The notes below the pieces were generated by a model. It saw only the letters and a program-made list of their open reading frames with translations. It made no database searches and was not told the DNA's origin. Shown here one piece after another: positions 62,262 to 64,000 of a stretch of 64,000 nt of DNA. This stretch comes from Pseudomonadota bacterium (GTDB lineage Bacteria; Pseudomonadota; Gammaproteobacteria; Burkholderiales; Burkholderiaceae_C): the NCBI GenBank assembly GCA_023387335.1, contig JAEWIF010000045.1, positions 101,296 to 165,295 of the forward strand, written 5' to 3'. A program made the translations under genes and the position numbers. Position 1 is the first letter of the stretch, and every line of letters starts with the position of its first letter.

Positions 62262-63062
62262 ATGGCGGGCAATTCGTTCAAGGCGGCGCTGCAGGCGCGC
62301 CGCGCGCAGGTCGGGCTGTGGCTGTCGATGGCCGAGCCGTACCTCGCGGAAGTCGGCGCCACCGCCGGCTTCGACTGGGTGCTGATCGACGGCGAGCACG
62401 CGCCCAACGACGTGCGCAGCACGCTGGGCGCGCTGCAGGCCGTGGCGCCCTACCGCTCGCATCCGGTGGTGCGCGCCGTCAACGGCGACGCGCACCGCAT
62501 CAAGCAGCTGCTGGACATCGGCGCGCACTCGCTGCTGATCCCGATGGTGGACACGGCCGAGCAGGCGCGCCAGATCGTGGCCGCCACGCAGTACCCGCCC
62601 AGGGGCATCCGCGGCGTGGGCAGCGCGGTGGGCCGCGCCTCGCGCTGGAGCGCGCGCACCGACTACCTGCAGGTGGCCGACGACGAGGTCTGCTTGCTGG
62701 TGCAGGCTGAGACGGTGACCGCGCTGCGCAACCTGCCCGCGATCTGCGAGGTGGAAGGCGTGGACGGCGTGTTCATCGGACCGGCCGACCTGGCGGCTTC
62801 GATGGGCCATCGCGGCAACCCCGGCCATCCGGAAGTGCAGGCCGCGATCGAGAGCGCGATGAAGACCATCGTGGCCTCGGGCAAGGCGGCGGGCACGCTG
62901 ACGTCCGACACGACGCTCGCGCGCCGCTACCTCGAGCTCGGCTGCACCTTCGTGGCGGTGGGCGTGGACATCCTGATGTTCGCCAACGCGGCGCGGAAAC
63001 TGGCGGCGCAGTTCATCGAGCCGGCGGGGCCGATGCAGACGGGGCCTTCGGCCGCGTACTGA
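62262..63062 (+). CDS. HpcH/HpaI family aldolase (GarL/HpaI-like)
   Basis: The 266-residue class II pyruvate aldolase shows VGLWLSMAEPYLAEVGATAGFDWVLIDGEHAPND (catalytic His, residues 16-50), LLIPMVDTAEQARQIVAATQYPPRGIRGVG, LVQAETVTALRNLPAI (metal-binding Glu) and VDGVFIGPADLAASMG (metal-binding Asp). The type includes 5-keto-4-deoxyglucarate aldolase and 4-hydroxy-2-oxoheptanedioate aldolase. Given the dehydratase, cleavage to pyruvate plus tartronate semialdehyde is the likely role. A REP-like hairpin begins 9 nt after the stop. Confidence 0.9.
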   Translation: MAGNSFKAALQARRAQVGLWLSMAEPYLAEVGATAGFDWVLIDGEHAPNDVRSTLGALQAVAPYRSHPVVRAVNGDAHRIKQLLDIGAHSLLIPMVDTAEQARQIVAATQYPPRGIRGVGSAVGRASRWSARTDYLQVADDEVCLLVQAETVTALRNLPAICEVEGVDGVFIGPADLAASMGHRGNPGHPEVQAAIESAMKTIVASGKAAGTLTSDTTLARRYLELGCTFVAVGVDILMFANAARKLAAQFIEPAGPMQTGPSAAY

Positions 63063-63070
63063 TCCCGTCG

Positions 63071-63088
63071 TTCCCGCGAAGGCGGGAA
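63071..63088. repeat. REP-like palindrome
   Basis: TTCCCGC (63071-63077) and GCGGGAA (63082-63088) frame a GAAG loop within the sequence CGTTCCCGCGAAGGCGGGAATCC (two adjoining parts). This is the well-known dispersed extragenic palindrome of many proteobacteria. It lies 9 nt after the aldolase stop and may act as an mRNA 3' end or a terminator without a T-run. Confidence 0.75.
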
Positions 63089-63261
63089 TCCAGGGCTCTC
63101 GCCCCCGGTTGAAGACCGTCCCGTGCCGGGCCAGGGTGAGGGAGGCCTCCTGCCTACATGTCCCCCGCGCGCCTGAACGGCGCTGGCTCCTCCTTTACTT
63201 CCGGCAGGAGGCCTCCCTCACCCTGTCCCTATGCCGCGTCGAGTTCATACGACGCCTCGAA

Positions 63262-63307
63262 GGCCCGCCCAAAAGCGACCAAGTCGCAGCGGCCGCTCAG
63301 GGCGGCC
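63262..63307. repeat. Inner hairpin H2 of the nested repeat
   Basis: GGCCCGCCC and GGGCGGCC form the outer stem, with one bulged C. GCGACC and GGCCGC form the inner stem with one mismatch, and AAAA faces TCA in the internal loop. It is followed by GTTCAGACTGCGGTTGATCTC, a flank (two adjoining parts) that recurs after H3. Confidence 0.65.
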
Positions 63308-63349
63308 GTTCAGACTGCGGTTGATCTCCAGCACCGCACCTGTTTCGAA

Positions 63350-63394
63350 GGCCGCCCTAGGCGGCCATGGCGCGGTGGCCGCTTTTGGGCGGCC
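63350..63394. repeat. Inner hairpin H3 of the nested repeat
   Basis: GGCCGCCC / GGGCGGCC (outer stem) and GCGGCC / GGCCGC (inner stem) pair perfectly. The internal loop has TAG facing TTTT, the reverse of the AAAA/TCA arrangement of H2. The flank GTTCACGCGGAGGTCGATCT (GTTCA then TCGATCTC) matches the flank of H2. Confidence 0.7.
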
Positions 63395-63587
63395 GTTCAC
63401 GCGGAGGTCGATCTCACACCGGCCTAGGGACAGGGTGGGGAGGGTCTTCTGCCGGAAGTAAAGGAGGAGCATGCGCCGTTCAGGCGCGCGGGGGACATGT
63501 AGGCAGAAGACCCTCCCCGCCCTGGCCCGGAAGGACTGCGGTCGAATAACGGAAGGACGCGGGAGGCGCCGGTGTAGCCTCCCCTCC

Positions 63588-64000
63588 GTGGATTCCCTCA
63601 TCACCGCCTCCGCCCGCGCCCTCGCCGCGGGCGATGCGCTGGGCGCGCTCAAGCGCGTGGCCCTGCGCGACGATCCGCCCGCGCTCGCGCTGCGCGGCAT
63701 CGCGATGGCGCAGTTGGGCGAGCTCGCGCGTGCCCGTGAGCTGCTGCGGCGCGCGGCCCGCGCCTTCGGATCGCACGAGGAACTGGCGCGTGCCCGCTGC
63801 GTGGTCGCGGAAGCCGAAGTGGCGCTCGCGCTGCGCGACGTCGGCGGATCGCCGCGGACCCTGGCCGCCGTGGCCGCCACGCTGGACGCCCACGACGACC
63901 GCGCCAACGCGCTGCAGGCGCGCCTGATCGCGGTGCGCCGCCTGCTGCTGCTCGGCCGCCTGGACGAGGCGACCGCCGTGCTGGCAGCGCTCGACACGCG
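63588..64000 (+). CDS. Helix-rich regulatory-type protein, TPR-like N-terminus (cut by window end)
   Basis: About 137 codons are visible from a GTG start: VDSLITASARALAAGDALGA, then LALRGIAMAQLGELARARELLRRAARAFGSHEELARARCVVAEAEVAL (about residues 33-80), and LDAHDDRANALQARLIAVRRLLLLGRLDEATAVLAAL. These are paired helices of a TPR-like repeat. I recognise this opening from HTH-domain regulators of proteobacteria whose DNA-binding part lies at the C-terminus, but that part is not in the window. The only SD-like GGGAGG (63561-63566) lies in a hairpin that ends 4 nt before the GTG. Confidence 0.7.
   Translation, partial: MDSLITASARALAAGDALGALKRVALRDDPPALALRGIAMAQLGELARARELLRRAARAFGSHEELARARCVVAEAEVALALRDVGGSPRTLAAVAATLDAHDDRANALQARLIAVRRLLLLGRLDEATAVLAALDT

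Larger units (their letters stand above)
63126..63530. repeat. 405-bp nested inverted-repeat element
   Basis: Two 106-nt arms (63126-63231 and 63425-63530) are inverted copies, with 93 of 106 positions equal by my count. Each arm folds on its own into a hairpin: 63132-63154 with 63203-63225 (23 of 23 paired), and 63431-63453 with 63502-63524 (22 pairs plus one T·G). The two 48-nt loops differ at two sites, while the stems differ at eleven. The 193-nt centre carries two further hairpins. I see no credible gene here. See the findings for the compensatory changes. Confidence 0.85.

Noticed and set aside
59187..62828. Long minus-strand frame opposite the sugar-acid operon
   Set aside because: It is antisense to three enzymes with complete active-site motifs, and its His/Arg/Gly-rich composition is typical of shadows.
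63126..63530. Integron attC array or IS remnant as explanation of the nested repeat
   Set aside because: No core-site GTTRRRY/RYYYAAC pair, no integrase or transposase fragment and no cassette-like frames were seen.
63245..63997. Minus-strand frame across the repeat element and last gene
   Set aside because: It is Ser/Arg/Ala-rich, crosses several hairpins and is antisense to a frame with TPR-like helices.

Overview
The window is about 64 kb of GC-rich, densely packed bacterial chromosome. The gene order serB–slipin–nfeD–mfd–ispD–ispF–envZ–ompR, the orphan Bug-type binding protein beside a LysR regulator, the DUF6502/DUF5666 pair and the complete LivFGHM operons all point to a betaproteobacterium of the Burkholderiales, most likely Comamonadaceae (Ramlibacter/Variovorax type). 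This assignment rests on gene content and synteny that I recognise; no search was run. I saw no rRNA or tRNA genes, CRISPR array, integrase, transposase or prophage.

Region by region. 0–5 kb: a truncated lipid kinase, a SIMPL-domain secreted protein, the OmpR/EnvZ pair, and ispDF of the MEP isoprenoid pathway. 5–11.4 kb: mfd, an NfeD protease with its slipin partner, and serB. 11.4–20.4 kb: a PhoD phosphatase translationally coupled to a 7TM sensor kinase, an EEP nuclease/phosphatase, an MFS carrier, a branched-chain-type binding protein, a CDP-alcohol phosphatidyltransferase, and a three-gene DUF5985 cluster. 20.4–27 kb: thpR, DUF6502 coupled to a DUF5666 lipoprotein, two tandem PilZ proteins, an aldo/keto reductase, trxC and a lytic transglycosylase. 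27–30.3 kb: two paralogous lipoproteins with BNR/propeller-like repeats, each closed by a strong terminator. 30.3–41 kb: envelope genes (bifunctional PBP1, methyltransferase, DedA, cardiolipin synthase, MipA, an MFS carrier, a histidine phosphatase), small regulators and a lone receiver domain. 41–42 kb: a RelE/HigB-type toxin with its HTH antitoxin. 42–49 kb: a seven-gene operon read on the minus strand, livG-livH-livM-binding protein-livF-acyl-CoA ligase-tetR, divergent from an enoyl-CoA hydratase. This looks like uptake, CoA activation and regulation for a carboxylic acid. 50–57 kb: a PfpI-like protein, a KTSC protein, hemerythrin with a membrane partner, a zinc alcohol dehydrogenase, and a large GAF/PAS hybrid kinase. 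57–63 kb: a LysR regulator divergent from a Bug binding protein, a UxaA/GarD dehydratase, an aldehyde dehydrogenase and an HpcH/HpaI aldolase. This looks like sugar-acid (hexarate) catabolism, with a good candidate operator between the divergent genes.

The most unusual sequence is noncoding, at 63126–63530. Two 106-nt inverted copies of one hairpin element flank two further related hairpins. Between the two outer copies the loops are almost identical, while the stems differ at five base pairs that all changed together. This is the signature of a structured, repeated element rather than chance. Right behind it lies a truncated gene whose only Shine-Dalgarno-like sequence is buried in its own small hairpin.
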